Origin: CAZNTZ01 sp964576135
Lineage (GTDB): Bacteria > Pseudomonadota > Alphaproteobacteria > Rs-D84
Assembly (NCBI GenBank): GCA_964576135.1
Contig: CAZNTZ010000030.1
Span: forward strand, 1 to 6,538
Direction: 5' to 3'
Length of the DNA: 6,538 bases
Shown here one piece after another: positions 4,975 through 6,538 of this stretch (position 1 is the stretch's first letter; each line of letters begins with the position of its first letter). The translations under genes and the position numbers were made by a program. The notes under the pieces are model-generated. The model saw only the letters and a program-made list of their open reading frames with translations, was not told the DNA's origin and did no database searches.

Positions 4975-5001
4975 TTTATAATAAAAAAATGGATAAGTCA
5001 A
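4975..5001 (-). promoter_or_regulatory. promoter of rpmB
   Basis: On the minus strand TTGACT (5001-4996) is followed by TATAAA (4980-4975, 15-base spacer) or TAAATT (4978-4973, 17-base spacer). The near-consensus -35 and AT-rich -10 suit a strongly expressed ribosomal gene. Transcription would start near 4968, giving a leader of about 20 bases with AAGGA. Confidence 0.6.
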
Positions 5002-5032
5002 GAAAATAGTAACCCTAAGAATACTTTCGTCA

Positions 5033-5060
5033 TTGAAATTTTTCAGATTTAAACTATTTA
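5033..5060 (+). promoter_or_regulatory. possible promoter of clpB
   Basis: TTGAAA (5033-5038) and TATTTA (5055-5060) with a 16-base spacer are a moderate sigma70-type match. I see no convincing heat-shock sigma32 -10 (a CCCC-containing element) nor a CIRCE repeat in 4947-5135, although clpB is normally heat induced. The AT-rich region offers other weak -10 candidates, for example TAGAAT at 5105-5110, so this call is tentative. Confidence 0.35.
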
Positions 5061-5122
5061 GATATAAGTAGTATGTGTTTACGTGAAAAATTTAATTTTT
5101 TTGATAGAATTATATAAGAAAT

Positions 5123-5130
5123 AAAGGAGG
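5123..5130 (+). promoter_or_regulatory. ribosome binding site that fixes the clpB start
   Basis: AAAGGAGG, a near-perfect Shine-Dalgarno sequence, ends five bases before ATG 5136. An in-frame TAA at 5115-5117 lies just upstream, so translation cannot come from farther left. Together these show that the short N-terminus is real and not a missed start. Confidence 0.9.
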
Positions 5131-5135
5131 ATCAA

Positions 5136-6538
5136 ATGAACCCAGAAGATCAAGAAATGTCACCAAATGAAGCACTTAAAAAATTTACTAGTGATTTTAC
5201 AGAGCTTGCTGCGGCGGGTAAGTTAGATCCAGTAATTGGTCGCGATGACGAGATTCGCAGAACAATCCAAGTTTTATCGCGCCGAACAAAAAACAATCCT
5301 GTGTTGATTGGAAATGCCGGTGTCGGTAAGACCGCAATTGTAGAAGGTCTTGCCCACAGAATTATATCGGGTGATGTACCAGAAAATTTATTAAAGAAAC
5401 GTTTATTATCTTTGGATATGGGTGCTCTGCTTGCTGGGGCAAAATATCGTGGTGAATTTGAAGAACGTTTAAAGAGTGTTTTGCGCGCCGTCAAAGAATC
5501 TGACGGTCAGATTATTTTGTTTATCGATGAACTTCACACAATGGTTGGCGCCGGCAAAGCCGAAGGTGCAATGGATGCAGGGAATTTATTAAAACCGATG
5601 CTCGCACGTGGGGAATTACATTGTTTGGGTGCAACAACTTTGGATGAGTATCGTGAGTATATAGAAAAAGACCCAGCACTTGCCCGCCGTTTTCAACCGG
5701 TATTTATTGATGAACCATCAATTAACGATTCTATATCTATTTTACGTGGTCTGAAGGAAAAGTACGAGCAACATCATGGTGTTCGTGTTTCAGATGCTGC
5801 AATTGTTTCGGCAGTAAAACTTTCTGCGCGTTATATTACAGACAGATTTTTACCGGACAAGGCAATTGATTTAATGGACGAAGCCGCGGCGCGATTGCGT
5901 ATTGAAATAGCAAGTAAACCAGAAAAACTTGATGAAACAGATCGTCGTCTGCAACAGATGAAAATCGAACGCGGTGCACTTAAAAAAGAAAAAGATGAAG
6001 ATTCTAAGAAACGTTTAAAAGAATTGGATAAACAAATTTCTGATACCGAATCAGAATCTGAAAAAATGACGAACGAGTGGCGCACTGAACAAAAGAAAAT
6101 GCATAGTTTGTCAGATGCAATGGCAGAATTAGATACAGCAAAATCTGATGTCGCAGCAGCAATTCGTCGCGGTGATTTCGAACGTGCATCTACATTGCAA
6201 TATGGCAGAATTCCAGAGCTTGAAAAACAAATAAAAGATTTAGAAAATAATACTGCGGCATCTGAATATAAAACTGTGACACCGTCGCAGATAGAAATGG
6301 TTGTATCAAAATGGACGGGAATACCAGTTCGTAAGTTGGCAGATGACGAACAAAATAAATTGTTGCATATTGAAGATGAATTAGCAAAACGCGTTGTTGG
6401 TCAACCGTATGCGCTGGGTGTTGTTGCGCGTGCAATTCGTCGCAGTCGCGCTGGGTTATCTGATTCTCGACGTCCAATGGGCTCTTTTATGTTTTTGGGG
6501 CCGACGGGTGTGGGTAAGACAGAACTTGTCAAAGCTTT
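5136..6538 (+). CDS. clpB: ClpB disaggregase lacking the N-terminal domain (3' end outside window)
   Basis: 467 codons are visible before the window ends inside NBD2. ClpB is a hexameric AAA+ ATPase that, with DnaK, threads aggregated proteins through its central pore in the cytoplasm. NBD1 shows Walker A GNAGVGKT (59-66), pore loop KYRG with Tyr104, Walker B ILFIDE with Glu132 and arginine fingers Arg184/Arg185. The long coiled-coil middle domain (about 263-380) includes Tyr356 in LQYGRIPELEKQ, which separates ClpB from ClpA and ClpC. NBD2 begins at WTGIP and reaches Walker A GPTGVGKT (455-462). These NBD1 and middle-domain residues equal E. coli numbering minus 147. Odd: the 150-residue Clp_N domain is absent; the protein starts MNPEDQEMSPNEALKKF, where E. 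coli makes its short isoform from internal Val149. The strong ribosome site and upstream in-frame stop confirm the start. It is divergent from rpmB. Confidence 0.95.
   Translation, partial: MNPEDQEMSPNEALKKFTSDFTELAAAGKLDPVIGRDDEIRRTIQVLSRRTKNNPVLIGNAGVGKTAIVEGLAHRIISGDVPENLLKKRLLSLDMGALLAGAKYRGEFEERLKSVLRAVKESDGQIILFIDELHTMVGAGKAEGAMDAGNLLKPMLARGELHCLGATTLDEYREYIEKDPALARRFQPVFIDEPSINDSISILRGLKEKYEQHHGVRVSDAAIVSAVKLSARYITDRFLPDKAIDLMDEAAARLRIEIASKPEKLDETDRRLQQMKIERGALKKEKDEDSKKRLKELDKQISDTESESEKMTNEWRTEQKKMHSLSDAMAELDTAKSDVAAAIRRGDFERASTLQYGRIPELEKQIKDLENNTAASEYKTVTPSQIEMVVSKWTGIPVRKLADDEQNKLLHIEDELAKRVVGQPYALGVVARAIRRSRAGLSDSRRPMGSFMFLGPTGVGKTELVKA

Noticed and set aside
4947..5135. Heat-shock control elements upstream of clpB (sigma32 promoter, CIRCE, RNA thermometer)
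   Set aside because: I found no CIRCE inverted repeat, no CCCC-type sigma32 -10 element and no stem sequestering the Shine-Dalgarno; only a moderate sigma70-like match.
5150..5494. 114-residue antisense open frame in clpB
   Set aside because: It is the shadow of a highly conserved ClpB NBD1 and has no start signals.
1..6538. CRISPR array, insertion sequence or phage genes
   Set aside because: No regularly spaced repeats, no transposase or integrase motifs, and no terminal inverted repeats with target duplications were seen; the only mobile-element hint is the tRNA-Leu 3'-end repeat.

Overview
The window is AT-rich bacterial chromosome and reads as a draft assembly, since a 30-base run of N sits at 1480-1509. 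The proteins point to an alphaproteobacterium, probably an uncultured or host-associated lineage with a reduced, AT-biased genome. The evidence is a long-tailed ribosomal protein L28, a map-radC arrangement, a ZapA gene overlapped by a small coiled-coil gene as in the Caulobacter ZauP-ZapA pair, and overall protein style. This placement is inference; no 16S gene is present.

Layout. Positions 2-2179 (+) hold the 3' part of holA (DNA polymerase III delta), then map (methionine aminopeptidase) starting at the base after the holA stop, then the assembly gap, then radC (JAB/JAMM-domain protein). The reading frame runs open through the gap only because of the number of Ns; map and radC are almost certainly separate genes whose junction is hidden. 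Two bases after radC, converging on it, lies a (-) strand pair at 2681-2182: a 74-residue coiled-coil protein (ZauP candidate) whose TGA overlaps the ATG of zapA. A divergent promoter region (2682-2763) fires this cell-division pair leftwards and an unknown two-gene operon rightwards. That operon (2764-4262) encodes a very acidic, mostly disordered 302-residue protein and a 191-residue protein with two membrane segments. I recognise neither.

Positions 4263-4460 carry no convincing gene but are rich in structure. There are two hairpin terminators, a 28-base perfect direct repeat containing the 3' end of the neighbouring tRNA-Leu, a nested GC-rich hairpin and a long palindrome. The tRNA-Leu(CAA) gene (4461-4545, -) follows, with rpmB (L28, -) just upstream of it. 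The 189-base region 4947-5135 separates rpmB from clpB (+), which runs off the right edge.

Most genes are housekeeping: replication, protein maturation, cytokinesis, translation and protein disaggregation. The parts most worth a second look are clpB, which natively lacks the whole N-terminal domain and begins almost exactly where the short ClpB isoform of E. coli begins; the tRNA-Leu 3'-end duplication with twin terminators; and the unknown acidic-protein/membrane-protein operon.
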